From JBOHRE01 sp050732635 (GTDB taxonomy: Bacteria > Gemmatimonadota > Gemmatimonadetes > Longimicrobiales > RSA9): a stretch of DNA of 53,082 nt. The notes beneath the pieces were generated by a model. It made no database searches. It saw only the letters and a list, made by a program, of their open reading frames with translations, and had not been told where the DNA came from. Below are positions 34,906-43,895 of this stretch, piece by piece (within the stretch, counting starts at the first letter, position 1; each line of letters starts with the position of its first letter). Where the stretch lies: positions 1-53,082 of the forward strand of contig JBOHRE010000010.1 of NCBI GenBank assembly GCA_050732635.1. Reading direction: 5' to 3'. The position numbers were made by a program, and so were the translations under genes.

Positions 34906-36000
34906 ATGAGCCGAATCGTTACCGTGCACAGCGCACGCATGAGTGTCGTCCGGCCGACCGAGATGGGGTTCATCCGCTGGTTCCGCATCTCCGCCGCTCT
35001 CGCCTCGCTCGGGCACTCTGTCGACATTGCCAGCAACGAGCTGTGGAGGCGTGTGGGTCACCGGGTCACACACCTCGGCCCGCGGCTGCGGATCGTGCCA
35101 CTCAGCCGTGTCGACTGGTCCGAGTACGATGTCGTCAAGACGCATTACCATGAAGGCTTCGAGACCTTCGAACGACACGTACCTGCCGGCCACCGGTTCG
35201 TCATCGCGCATCTGGGATCGATGGTCGGCCCGGTCGAGATGGAGGGCATCCATTTCCACGGGCGGCAGCGCGAGCGGCTCTATCGCACGCAGGAGCGCGT
35301 TCGCGACGCGAGCCGCTACGTGAGTTTGCTGAACGAGCCGGCCAGGCAGCTCTGGCGTGAGTGTTTCGGCGAGCGGCCGGAGACGCTGGTGGTGCCGGGC
35401 GCGGCGGACGCCGAGATCCCGCCGCCGGGTCCGGATCCGTACGCGAAGGACGGGCGGCTCGACTGCGTGTTCTCGGGCAACTACTACACTCGGAGCTCAC
35501 GCAGCCAGCCGGAGGCGCATGCGACGCTGACCGGCAAGCTCAACCGGCTGGGGCGGCTGCTGTGGGAGCGCGGCGGCCGTCTGCACGTCGTCGGGCCGGG
35601 CGATCGGCGCAGTCTGGACGCGCGCGTGATCACCGTGCACGGAGCAGTCCGGTATGAGCGCTCATGGGATTATCTATACCACGCGGCGGTCGGCGTGGTG
35701 TTGCTGGCGGGCAGATTCCAGCACAACAACGAGAGCACGAAGATCTACCACTACCTGCGCGCTGGGCTGCCCGTCGTGAGTGAGGCCGGCTTTCCGAACG
35801 ACCACGTGGTTACGGAGTCGGGCTTGGGCTCGGTGGTCGAGAACGGCGCGATCGAGCGGATCGCGGACCGGGTGCTGGAGGCGGGTCGCACAGTGTGGGA
35901 TCGGCAGCGGGCGGTCCAGTACATTCTCGACAACCACACCTGGACGCGGCGCGCCGAGACCTACGACGCGCTGCTTCGTGAGCGCGCGGGCCGCTGCTGA
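34906..36000 (+). CDS. GT4-like glycosyltransferase
   Basis: A 364-residue GT-B-type protein. The N-terminus RIVTVHSARMSVVRPTEMGF and FRISAALASLGHSVDIAS reads as a divergent acceptor domain. The C-terminal domain includes CVFSGNYYT, GRLHVVGPGDRR, and NNESTKIYHYLRAGLPVVSE, with an E....K..yl.aG.PVv pattern equivalent to the GT4 donor site. It lies 60 nt after the previous glycosyltransferase on the same strand, so both probably belong to one rightward transcript. Donor sugar not predictable. Confidence 0.8.
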   Translation: MSRIVTVHSARMSVVRPTEMGFIRWFRISAALASLGHSVDIASNELWRRVGHRVTHLGPRLRIVPLSRVDWSEYDVVKTHYHEGFETFERHVPAGHRFVIAHLGSMVGPVEMEGIHFHGRQRERLYRTQERVRDASRYVSLLNEPARQLWRECFGERPETLVVPGAADAEIPPPGPDPYAKDGRLDCVFSGNYYTRSSRSQPEAHATLTGKLNRLGRLLWERGGRLHVVGPGDRRSLDARVITVHGAVRYERSWDYLYHAAVGVVLLAGRFQHNNESTKIYHYLRAGLPVVSEAGFPNDHVVTESGLGSVVENGAIERIADRVLEAGRTVWDRQRAVQYILDNHTWTRRAETYDALLRERAGRC

Positions 36001-36046
36001 GCGTTGCACGGGCGACGGCGCCGCCCCACCCGCCGCGCCGTTCAAC

Positions 36047-36075
36047 TTGCCGCAGCCCCCAGCCGTCTCTATCGT
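36047..36075 (+). promoter_or_regulatory. candidate promoter of the kinase-cyclase gene
   Basis: TTGCCG (36047-36052) and TATCGT (36070-36075) with a 17-nt spacer, each 4 of 6 consensus positions, 24 nt before the ATG at 36100. Plausible but weak. Confidence 0.3.
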
Positions 36076-36099
36076 TTTGCCATCCCGAGCCTATCGCTG

Positions 36100-37779
36100 A
36101 TGCAATCCCAGCCGGAAAATCCCGGGGCCCCATCCGTATCTTCGGACGATCTGGAGCGGCGGCTACGTGACGAGCTCGCCCCCGGGTTGGAGGTGCTGCG
36201 CCTCATCGGGCGGGGTGCGACGGCGGGCGTGTACCTCGCGCGCGAGAGCGCGCTCCGCCGTCTGGTCGCGGTCAAGGTGCTGTCGGCGGAGGTGGCGCGC
36301 GACCCGGTGGCGCGGCAGCGCTTCGAGCGCGAGGGTCAGGCGGCGGCGGCGATCGTGCACCCCAACGTCGTGACGGTGTACCGTGTCGACCGCCTGGCCG
36401 ACGATACGCCGTTCCTCGTCATGCAGTACGTGAAGGGGCCCAGCCTGGCAGAGCGCATCGCGGCCGAGGGGCCGCTGCCCGTGCCGGAGGTGAGGCGCCT
36501 GCTCGTCGCTCTGGCCTCCGCGTTGGCTGCCGCGCATCAGCACCATGTCATCCATCGCGACATCCGGCCGGCGAACGTGCTCTGCGAGGAGGGCAGCGAT
36601 CGCGTGCTACTGACGGACTTCGGGCTTGCATACATCCAGACGACGGGCGCCGAATCGCTGCCTCGGCTGACGCGGACCGGGATCGTGCTGGGCGATCCGG
36701 CGCACGTCAGCCCGGAGCAGGCTCTCGGCGCGGCCGTGACCGATCGAACCGACATCTACAGTCTCGGGCTGCTCGGGTACGAGCTGCTCACGGGCACGCC
36801 ACCAGTGGCGGAGCCGCGGGCGGGCGCGGGCGTGGTCCATGGCGATCCGCCCGATCTGCTCGAGCTACGCCACGATGTCGATCCCGACCTCGCTGATCTG
36901 CTGCGCCGGTGCCTTGCAAGGACGGCCGCGCACCGGCCGCCGGCCGCCGAGCTGGCTCGCCGGCTGGCCGCTCCGGCGCCCGGCGTAGGCACCGAGACGG
37001 CGCCTGCACTGACCCGGCTGACGGCGGTGCTGTTCGTCGACATCGTCGGCTACAGCGCGATCTCTGCCACTGATGAGCGCGCCGCCCTCGAGCACGTCGG
37101 CAGGCTCCAGCAGGTCGTTCGCGAGCAGACCGACCGCCTGCGCGGCCGTTTGGTCAAGTTCGTCGGCGACGCTGCACTCGTGCATTTCTCGAGCACGGAA
37201 TCCGCGGTACGCGCGGGGCTGGCAATCATGGAGCGGTTCGCCGACTCGAGCTCGGGCGGCCGCACCCCGCCGGAGCTGCGAATCGGTATTCACGCCGGTG
37301 ATGTCACCACTGCCTCCGACGGCGATCTGTACGGCGATGGCGTCAACACCGCGGCGCGGCTGCAGACGGAGGCTCGGCCCGGCCAGATCCTGGTCAGCGG
37401 CGACGTCTGGCGTCAGCTCCGTGCGCGTCCCGAGTACGCGTTCCGCGTAATCGGTGAGAAGCGGCTTCGCGGCCTGCAAGGCACTGTTCAGCTCGTGGAG
37501 GTGCGCCCGGCCGCCGGCGCCGAGCACGTCTCCGGCGTCCGCGGGCTCATTGCCGAGCTGCGGCGCCGCCATGTCTTCCGGGTGATGCTGGTGTATGGCG
37601 CCGTCGCCTTCATCGTGCTGCAGGTGGCCGAACGCACGCTCGAGCCGCTGGGTTTGCCCGACTGGACCTACGGCCTCGTGCTGCTGCTGATCCTGCTCGG
37701 GTTCCCGCTCGCAGTCGTGCTCGCCTGGGCCTACGACCTGGGTCCTCGCGGGCTCGAGCGAACGGCGCCGCGCCGCTGA
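36100..37779 (+). CDS. Ser/Thr kinase-class III nucleotide cyclase fusion with C-terminal membrane helices
   Basis: A 559-residue protein. A Hanks-type kinase spans about 30-300: K59 in VAVKVL, D154 in HRDIRPAN, D173 in DFG. The catalytic-loop Lys is replaced by Arg 156, so catalysis may be weak or lost. A class III adenylate/guanylate cyclase spans about 308-485: metal Asp 314 (FVDIVGYS), Asp 357 (VGDAALVHF), and N416 and R420 in GDGVNTAARLQ; all are present, so it should be active. The last 70 residues contain ELRRRHVFRVMLVYGAVAF and a second helix ending LAWAYDL, a module usually found at the N-terminus of cyclase-TPR proteins. The ATG at 36100 follows a candidate promoter. Confidence 0.88.
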   Translation: MQSQPENPGAPSVSSDDLERRLRDELAPGLEVLRLIGRGATAGVYLARESALRRLVAVKVLSAEVARDPVARQRFEREGQAAAAIVHPNVVTVYRVDRLADDTPFLVMQYVKGPSLAERIAAEGPLPVPEVRRLLVALASALAAAHQHHVIHRDIRPANVLCEEGSDRVLLTDFGLAYIQTTGAESLPRLTRTGIVLGDPAHVSPEQALGAAVTDRTDIYSLGLLGYELLTGTPPVAEPRAGAGVVHGDPPDLLELRHDVDPDLADLLRRCLARTAAHRPPAAELARRLAAPAPGVGTETAPALTRLTAVLFVDIVGYSAISATDERAALEHVGRLQQVVREQTDRLRGRLVKFVGDAALVHFSSTESAVRAGLAIMERFADSSSGGRTPPELRIGIHAGDVTTASDGDLYGDGVNTAARLQTEARPGQILVSGDVWRQLRARPEYAFRVIGEKRLRGLQGTVQLVEVRPAAGAEHVSGVRGLIAELRRRHVFRVMLVYGAVAFIVLQVAERTLEPLGLPDWTYGLVLLLILLGFPLAVVLAWAYDLGPRGLERTAPRR

Positions 37780-37785
37780 GACCCG

Positions 37786-38439
37786 ATGTCCGCGACCATG
37801 GTTCCGCTGATGATACGCTGCACCGCCATCCTCGCGGTGGCGTCCTGCACTGCCGCGCCCACTGCGTCGGGGCCCAGGACCGTCCAGCCGGGCGCGCCCG
37901 GCGAGCCGAGCCGCGAGGTCGCGGCGGGGCAGCCGGTCGGGCAGCCGCGGCACACCGCGGCGGACGTTGCCTTCGTGAGGGCCATGATCGCGCACCACGA
38001 ACAGGCGCTTGCCATGACCGAGCTGGTGCCGGGCCGGAGCCAGCGCGAGGACGTGCGGCTGCTCGCCCTGCGGATCGAGCTGTCGCAGCAGGACGAGATC
38101 GCGCTGATGCGACAATGGCTGGCGGCGCGAGACGAGGCTGGCGCAACGCCGTCGCACACCGAACACGGAGCGGCGGGCCACGACGGCGCCCGCATCTTCG
38201 GCATGTTGACCGAGCAGGAGCTGGCCCGGCTCGCGGCGGCAGCCGGCGCGGAATTCGACCGGCTCTTCCTGCAGTTCATGATCCGACACCATGAGGGCGC
38301 ACTGGCGATGGTCGCCGACCTGTTCGCCAATGCCGGTGCCGGGCAGGAGTCGGAGGTGTTTCAGCTCGCGTCGGAAATCGACAGCGATCAGCGCATCGAG
38401 ATCGCGCGCATGCGCAGGATGGTGTATCCTGGCGGATGA
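37786..38439 (+). CDS. DUF305 family lipoprotein
   Basis: A 217-residue exported protein. The signal MIRCTAILAVASC has a lipobox-like end (AVASC), so it is probably lipid-anchored; the ATG at 37810 gives the shortest signal, 37786 the longest. The mature part has two copies of the DUF305 HH motif: FVRAMIAHHEQALAM and FLQFMIRHHEGALAMV. These four-helix ferritin-like domains are often found near copper or metal handling genes; function is not established. It starts 6 nt after the kinase-cyclase gene and is followed after 34 nt by the LVIVD protein, so they may be cotranscribed. Confidence 0.88.
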   Translation: MSATMVPLMIRCTAILAVASCTAAPTASGPRTVQPGAPGEPSREVAAGQPVGQPRHTAADVAFVRAMIAHHEQALAMTELVPGRSQREDVRLLALRIELSQQDEIALMRQWLAARDEAGATPSHTEHGAAGHDGARIFGMLTEQELARLAAAAGAEFDRLFLQFMIRHHEGALAMVADLFANAGAGQESEVFQLASEIDSDQRIEIARMRRMVYPGG

Positions 38440-38473
38440 GTGGGGCAGCGACCGCAACGTCTCGTGAGGTAGG

Positions 38474-40291
38474 ATGCGATCCAACATGGGCTGGCAGTGC
38501 TGCCGGCGGTACCTGGCCGCAGAGGCAGTCGTGGTTCTCGCGCTCGCGTCTGGAGGCGCGGCGCGCGTTCAGGCCCAGACGCCCGACGGCGATCCGCGCA
38601 TCGGGCTGCCTGCCGGCTGGACCGACGCCGGCGTCGCGGCCCGCAACCTCGAGCTGGTGGCGCACGTCGACCGGCCGCAGGGCTTCTTCAACCCGGAGTC
38701 GCCGGGCGCTGGCGGCTTCTCGAACACCGACCTCGCGTTCCGTGGCGACTTCGCCTTCGTCGGCAACTATTACGGCTGGCAGGCCTACGACGTCTCGGAC
38801 CCGACGAGCCCGACGCTGCGCGTCGCCGTGGTCTGCCCCGGCGGTCAGGGCGATGTCTCCGTCTATGGCGACCTGCTGTTCGTGTCGGCACAGGAAACGC
38901 GCGGCCGGCTCGACTGCGGGACCGAAGGCGTGCAGGACACGGTCAGCCAGGAGCGGTTCCGCGGCGTGCGCGTCTTCGACATCGGCGACATCGACAATCC
39001 GCGTCAGGTGGCGGCGGTGCAGACCTGCCGCGGCTCGCACACGCACTCGCTGGTGACCAGCCCGCGCGATCCCGACAACGTGTACGTCTACGTGTCCGGC
39101 ACGAGCGCGCCGCGCCCCGCCGCCGAGCTTCCGGGGTGCTCAAGCGCCGAGCCGGAGGAGGATCCGAACACGTCGTACTGGCGCATCGAGGTGATCCGCG
39201 TGCCCCTCGCCTCGCCCGAGCAGGCCGCCGTCGTCAGCGAGCCTCGCGTCTTCGCCGACACGCTGACTGGCGACATCGCCGGGCTCTGGCCCGGCGGCGA
39301 TCATGGCCCGGGCACGCAGCGGTCATCCGAAACCAACCGGTGCCACGACATCACCGCGTATCCGGAGATCGGGCTGGCCGCCGGCGCGTGCGCCGGCAAT
39401 GGCATCCTCTTCGACATCTCGGACCCCGTAAACCCCGTCCGCATTGACGCGGTCACGGATCCAAACTTCGCCTACTGGCATTCGGCCACGTTCAACAACG
39501 ACGGCACGAAGGTCATCTTCACGGACGAGTGGGGTGGCGGCAGAGCGCCGCGCTGCCGGGCCGACGACCCGCCCACATGGGGCGCGAACGCGATCTTCGA
39601 CGTCGTCGATCGCAGGCTGAGGCTGGCCGGCTACTACAAGCTGCCGGCACCGCAGACCGCGTTGGAGAACTGCGTGGCGCACAACGGCTCGCTGATCCCC
39701 GTGCCCGGCCGCGACATCAAGGTGCAGGGCTGGTATCAGGGCGGCGTCTCCGTCTTCGACTTCACCGACTCCGACAACCCGGTCGAGATCGCGTTCTTCG
39801 ACCGCGGCCCGCTCAGCGACACGACGCTGATGACCGGCGGCTACTGGTCGGCCTACTGGTACAACGGCAACGTCTACGGTGCCGAGATCTCCCGCGGACT
39901 GGATGTGTTCAGGTTGACACCCAGCGAGCACCTCACGCGGAACGAGATCGCTGCGGCGCTGCTGGTGCAGACTGCCGAGTTCAATGCGCAGCACCAGCCG
40001 AAGCTGAGCTGGCCCGCCAGCCCCGTGGTCGCGCGCGCCTACCTCGACCAGCTCGTGCGCGCCGGCGCGGTGTCGACGGAGCTCGCCGCGCGGCTCGCCG
40101 CCGACCTCGACAGCATCGAGCGGCTGCAGGCCGGAGCAGATCGGCGCGCCGCCCTCACGCGCCTCGGAGACGCGGCTACGCGATTCGAGGCCGATGCCTT
40201 GGCGGCGTTGGCCGAAGGCCGCGAGGACCATGCGGCCCGCGTGCAGGCGAGGCTGGCGGGTCTGCTCAGGGAGCTGACCGCGGCGTCGTGA
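38474..40291 (+). CDS. secreted LVIVD-repeat beta-propeller-like protein
   Basis: A 605-residue exported protein. Signal peptide with hydrophobic core AEAVVVLALASGGAARVQA. The body has repeated LVIVD-type blades: FRGDFAFVGNYYGWQAYDVS, DPTSP, VSVYGDLLFVSAQE, FRGVRVFDIGDIDNPRQVA, GILFDISDPVNPVRIDAV, and GGVSVFDFTDSDNPVEIAFF. Such 'D..dP..p' strands build a propeller. The last 100 residues are helical, rich in Ala and Arg. Ligand and role are unknown; a location outside the inner membrane is expected. It meets the hybrid histidine kinase tail to tail, with a hairpin between. Confidence 0.85.
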   Translation: MRSNMGWQCCRRYLAAEAVVVLALASGGAARVQAQTPDGDPRIGLPAGWTDAGVAARNLELVAHVDRPQGFFNPESPGAGGFSNTDLAFRGDFAFVGNYYGWQAYDVSDPTSPTLRVAVVCPGGQGDVSVYGDLLFVSAQETRGRLDCGTEGVQDTVSQERFRGVRVFDIGDIDNPRQVAAVQTCRGSHTHSLVTSPRDPDNVYVYVSGTSAPRPAAELPGCSSAEPEEDPNTSYWRIEVIRVPLASPEQAAVVSEPRVFADTLTGDIAGLWPGGDHGPGTQRSSETNRCHDITAYPEIGLAAGACAGNGILFDISDPVNPVRIDAVTDPNFAYWHSATFNNDGTKVIFTDEWGGGRAPRCRADDPPTWGANAIFDVVDRRLRLAGYYKLPAPQTALENCVAHNGSLIPVPGRDIKVQGWYQGGVSVFDFTDSDNPVEIAFFDRGPLSDTTLMTGGYWSAYWYNGNVYGAEISRGLDVFRLTPSEHLTRNEIAAALLVQTAEFNAQHQPKLSWPASPVVARAYLDQLVRAGAVSTELAARLAADLDSIERLQAGADRRAALTRLGDAATRFEADALAALAEGREDHAARVQARLAGLLRELTAAS

Positions 40292-40308
40292 CTCGATCGG
40301 CGGTGGCT

Positions 40309-40323
40309 GCGGCACGGCGCCGC
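40309..40323. terminator. hairpin between convergent genes
   Basis: GCGGC-ACGGC-GCCGC in the 37-nt gap between the LVIVD gene and the histidine kinase, followed by GTTTG on the plus side. It may terminate transcription in both directions. Confidence 0.35.
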
Positions 40324-40328
40324 GTTTG

Positions 40329-42941
40329 TCAGTGCCGGACCTCGCTCGTATGGCCGAGCGCTTCGCGCACCATGTCCGCCAGGGCAGCGGGCGTGTACGG
40401 CTTCTCGATGAACAATGTGCCGGACTCCTCGATGCCGTGTCTGCCCAACGCGTCGCCGGAATAGCCGGACGTGAAGAGCACCCTGAGCCCGGGGTAGCGC
40501 ACGGCGAGCTGGCGGCACAGATCGGGGCCGGAGATGCCGGGCATGATGACGTCGCTGACGACGAGGTCGGGGCGGGCTGCATCCGTATCGAGTAGCTGCA
40601 GCGCTTCCTCGCCGCTCGAGGCGGTGACGACGCGATAGCCGATCTGCTCGAGGATGCGTGTCGCGATCGCGCGTACCGGCGCGTTGTCCTCGACGACCAG
40701 CACGGTCTCCGTGCCGCCGGCGGCCTTCGGAACCGACCGTCGTACCGGGACGGCCGCCTTCTCCGCGCTGGCCGGCAGATAGATCTTGAACGTCGTGCCG
40801 CTGCCCGGCTCGCTGTAGACGTAGACATGGCCGCCGCTCTGCTTGACGATGCCGAAAACGGTGGCCAGGCCCAGGCCGGTGCCTTTGCCGGGCGCCTTGG
40901 TCGTGAAGAACGGCTCGAAGATGTGGGCCTGGGTCTCCGCATCCATGCCGATTCCGGTGTCGCTCACGGCGAGCATCACGTACGGTCCGGGCGTCACCGC
41001 CAGGTGCTCGTGCGTGTACGCTTCATCGAGGTCGACGTTGCCGGTGGTGATGGTCAGTCTACCGCCATCCGGCATCGCATCCCTGGCGTTGACCGCAAGA
41101 TTGACGAGCACCTGCTCGAGGTGACCACGGTCGACGCGCACGTGATCCAGGCGCGGCGCGAGCGCCGTAACGAACACGATGTCCTCGCCGATCAGCCGGC
41201 GGAGCAGCTTCTCGGTGTGGGTAACGACCTCGTTGAGGTCGATGACCTCCGGCTGCGTGACCTGGCGCCGGCTGAACGCGAGCAGTTGCCGCGTCAGGCC
41301 GGCCGCGCTTTCACCGGCCTTGAGGATCTCGATCACGTCGCCGCGCAGTCGGTTGGGTTCCGGCAACTGTCCGAGCACCAGGTTGCCGTGGCCGACGATC
41401 GCCGTGAGCAGATTGTTGAAGTCGTGGGCGACGCCGCCCGCGAGCTGCCCGATCGCCTCCATCTTCTGGGACTGGTGGAGCTGGGCTTCGAGGCGACGTC
41501 GATCGGTCACGTCAGCACTCACGCCGAGGACCGAGCGTGGCTGGCCGCCGTCGTCGAACTGCGTGCGCCCTTTGCCTTCGATCCAGCGGACGGAGCCATC
41601 GGGGGCGATCGCGCGATACTCCAGGTCGAAGGCCTCATCGCTCGGCCGGCCGGCGAGCGCGGTTCGGACGGCCGCGCGGTCGTCGGCGTGCACGAGCTCG
41701 AGGAAGGCGTCGCGGGTCGTTGGCAGCGCGTCGGGCGGCAGCCCGTGAACGATACGCATACTGTCCGAGCAAACCATTTCGCCTGTGGCGAGGTCGGATT
41801 CCCAGACGCCGATCCGGGCGGCGGCCAGCGCGAAATGCGTCTGCTCATGGCTCTTGCGCAGCTCGCCGTAGGCGTGCTCGACGCGATCCGTCATGGTGTT
41901 GAAGGCATCGCTCAGGCGGCCGATCTCATCGCGGCGCGCGGTGGCGACGCGCCGGGTGTAGTCGCCCGCCGCGATCTCTTCGGCCGCGTGGGCCAGCGCG
42001 TGCAGCGGCCGCGCGAGTCGCATGCCCAGCAAGGCCGCCAGTGCGCCGCTGGCCGCCACGAACAGCAGCGCCAGCATCATCATGCGCCGGATGAACGGCT
42101 GCGCCGGTGCGACGATGAGCGAGCGCGGGAATCCAACCCACGCGACCCACGGTGTGCCCTCGATGGCGGCGACGCTACCGACCCAACGGCGGTCGTCGGC
42201 CGTGCGCGGTTCCGTCGCGCCGGCAAGCGTGTCGGCGATCGGTGGCGCTGCCACGATCGTAGAGAGGTCGGTCCAGGCGGGCCCACCGATCGTGCCGACC
42301 TTGATGACGGCCTCGTTCCCGACCAGGCGCCTCACGGCGCCACCCGGCGTGGTGGTGACGCGACCGAACCGGCGGACATAGCCCAGGCGCGGAGCCGCCG
42401 GCGCGGTGTCCGCGCGGATCTCGACGACGATGTCGAAGTACGGCAGCTCGCCGGCCGCCTGTAGCGGGCTCACACCCTCGCGGACCGGGGGGCTGCCGGC
42501 GGGAAAGAACACGGGGTCAGCCGTCGAGTCCGGCCGGCCGGGCGTCGCCAGCTCGAGCAGCAGCGAGCCGCCGGCATCCCAGAGCTCCACACGGCGGAAC
42601 GGCTGCTCGACGAGCGGCGTGAGGACGCGGCGCGCGGCCTCGCGCCCCGCAGGCGTCGGGTCCTGCAGATAGGCCCGCAGATCGGCATCGCCGCGCAGCC
42701 GATCGTCCTGCGCTGTGCGGGTCCGCAGCGACGTCGCCAGCATGCCAGCGATTTGATCCGCCGCCGTCAGCGCCCGCTCGTGCCCAGCGCGGACCAGTGT
42801 ATCCTCGACCACCCGGTACGTGGCCCACAGGAAGGTGCCCAGCATGAGTACGACGAGCGCACACAGGAAGAGCGGCAACCGCCACCGCAAGGATTGGCGG
42901 AGCACCGGCCGCCTGGGGCCGGAGTGTTGTCCGAGCGCCAT
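40329..42941 (-). CDS. hybrid sensor histidine kinase: HAMP-PAS-HisKA-HATPase-receiver
   Basis: An 870-residue inner-membrane kinase. Helix 1 (about 18-40, LPLFLCALVVLMLGTFLWAT) and helix 2 (about 285-309) enclose a periplasmic sensor of about 245 residues with no clear ligand motif. Next come HAMP (about 310-365), PAS (370-490, LAAARIGVWESDLATGEM), HisKA of the VAHDFNN class (His near 505), HATPase_c (NLAVNARDAMPDG, DTGIGM, GTGLGL), and a receiver domain with phosphoacceptor Asp near 796 (VVSDVIMP). All key residues are present. The ATG at 42941 has GGAG 8 nt upstream; the frame continues left but without support. No separate response regulator is adjacent. Confidence 0.93.
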   Translation of the reverse strand: MALGQHSGPRRPVLRQSLRWRLPLFLCALVVLMLGTFLWATYRVVEDTLVRAGHERALTAADQIAGMLATSLRTRTAQDDRLRGDADLRAYLQDPTPAGREAARRVLTPLVEQPFRRVELWDAGGSLLLELATPGRPDSTADPVFFPAGSPPVREGVSPLQAAGELPYFDIVVEIRADTAPAAPRLGYVRRFGRVTTTPGGAVRRLVGNEAVIKVGTIGGPAWTDLSTIVAAPPIADTLAGATEPRTADDRRWVGSVAAIEGTPWVAWVGFPRSLIVAPAQPFIRRMMMLALLFVAASGALAALLGMRLARPLHALAHAAEEIAAGDYTRRVATARRDEIGRLSDAFNTMTDRVEHAYGELRKSHEQTHFALAAARIGVWESDLATGEMVCSDSMRIVHGLPPDALPTTRDAFLELVHADDRAAVRTALAGRPSDEAFDLEYRAIAPDGSVRWIEGKGRTQFDDGGQPRSVLGVSADVTDRRRLEAQLHQSQKMEAIGQLAGGVAHDFNNLLTAIVGHGNLVLGQLPEPNRLRGDVIEILKAGESAAGLTRQLLAFSRRQVTQPEVIDLNEVVTHTEKLLRRLIGEDIVFVTALAPRLDHVRVDRGHLEQVLVNLAVNARDAMPDGGRLTITTGNVDLDEAYTHEHLAVTPGPYVMLAVSDTGIGMDAETQAHIFEPFFTTKAPGKGTGLGLATVFGIVKQSGGHVYVYSEPGSGTTFKIYLPASAEKAAVPVRRSVPKAAGGTETVLVVEDNAPVRAIATRILEQIGYRVVTASSGEEALQLLDTDAARPDLVVSDVIMPGISGPDLCRQLAVRYPGLRVLFTSGYSGDALGRHGIEESGTLFIEKPYTPAALADMVREALGHTSEVRH

Positions 42942-43077
42942 CACTGGACTCCTGGAAAGGTTTCCGCGGAGGAGAGCTCTGATGCTGTGCAACACCTGTC
43001 TGGCCACCGGGGAGGGGGCGGCGCGGCCAGCCTGAGAAAAACATAAGCTCGGGGCGCGGTCTTGAACACCCTGCGAC

Positions 43078-43091
43078 CGCGGCCGGCCGCG
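43078..43091 (-). terminator. palindrome after the outer-membrane barrel gene
   Basis: CGCGGCCGGCCGCG, a 14-bp perfect palindrome 16 nt after the leftward barrel-gene stop. It could end that transcript before the histidine kinase gene. There is no T-run. Confidence 0.3.
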
Positions 43092-43106
43092 ATACCAGGA
43101 CCGCCC

Positions 43107-43895
43107 TTACGGCAAGCGGATGTACGAAACGCTGATGCCGAACTGGTAGCCGGTGCCGGCGCGGAAGATGCGCTGCAGGCCGAGGTGCAGGTCGAGCCCG
43201 GGGTGCACGAGCTGCTGCACACCGATGCCGAGGTTGGTCAGGTAGCTGCGGCGGGTGGCGTGGCTCTCGCCGCCGCAGCGGATGCCCCAGACGAGGCCTG
43301 GTGCGATGAACGCGACCAGCCGCACGCTCTGCAGCATCGCGAGGGAGAGCGGCACGGCCAGGTCGAGCGTGCAGGCATCACGGTCTGGCAGCAGGCCGGG
43401 TGCGTAGCCGAGACCGACTTCCATGCCCAGCGTGGTCGTGGCGCTGTAGTCGCCGAAGGACTCGGCGAGCGTGGGGCCGCCGGACATCACGTTCAGGCGG
43501 GCGCGCGCGCCGAACAGAGCGTGGCCCTCGCAATCGGGTTCGGGCCCCTCGCAGTGCGGCTTCTGATAGCCACCGGTGATGCCGAACACCGAGCCGCCAC
43601 GCCACTGCAGGTCGACGCCGCCGGCGATGGCGGACAGGTCGGGCCCGGTTCGCGCGCCGACCTGACCGGCCTGCAGCCGGAGGCCCCAGTACGTGTGATT
43701 GCGGCTGGCCGGCATCGGCATGGCCATGGGCGGTAGTGCGCCGATCGGCGTGGCCTGCAGCACCCTGATCTCCGGGACGGCGGCGTTCTGCGCGAGCGCG
43801 GGTTGCGCCGCGGCCAGCGCAAGGGCCAGTGCCAGCATGGCGAAGCGCCGGCCGTTCGGTGCGCGGTCGCGCAGCGTGACAGCAGTCACGGTCAG
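43107..43895 (-). CDS. predicted outer-membrane beta-barrel protein
   Basis: A 262-residue exported protein. Signal peptide RRFAMLALALALAAAQPALA, then alternating strands such as TYWGLRLQAGQVGAR, FGITGGYQ, TTTLGMEVGLGYAP and a final strand GYQFGISVSYIRLP that ends in an aromatic-containing segment. These features fit a small OmpW/OmpA-like barrel; there is no assigned family. The GTG at 43895 overlaps the metallophosphoesterase stop by 4 nt (GTGA) and gives the full signal peptide. It is probably cotranscribed with that enzyme. Confidence 0.75.
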   Translation of the reverse strand: MTVTAVTLRDRAPNGRRFAMLALALALAAAQPALAQNAAVPEIRVLQATPIGALPPMAMPMPASRNHTYWGLRLQAGQVGARTGPDLSAIAGGVDLQWRGGSVFGITGGYQKPHCEGPEPDCEGHALFGARARLNVMSGGPTLAESFGDYSATTTLGMEVGLGYAPGLLPDRDACTLDLAVPLSLAMLQSVRLVAFIAPGLVWGIRCGGESHATRRSYLTNLGIGVQQLVHPGLDLHLGLQRIFRAGTGYQFGISVSYIRLP

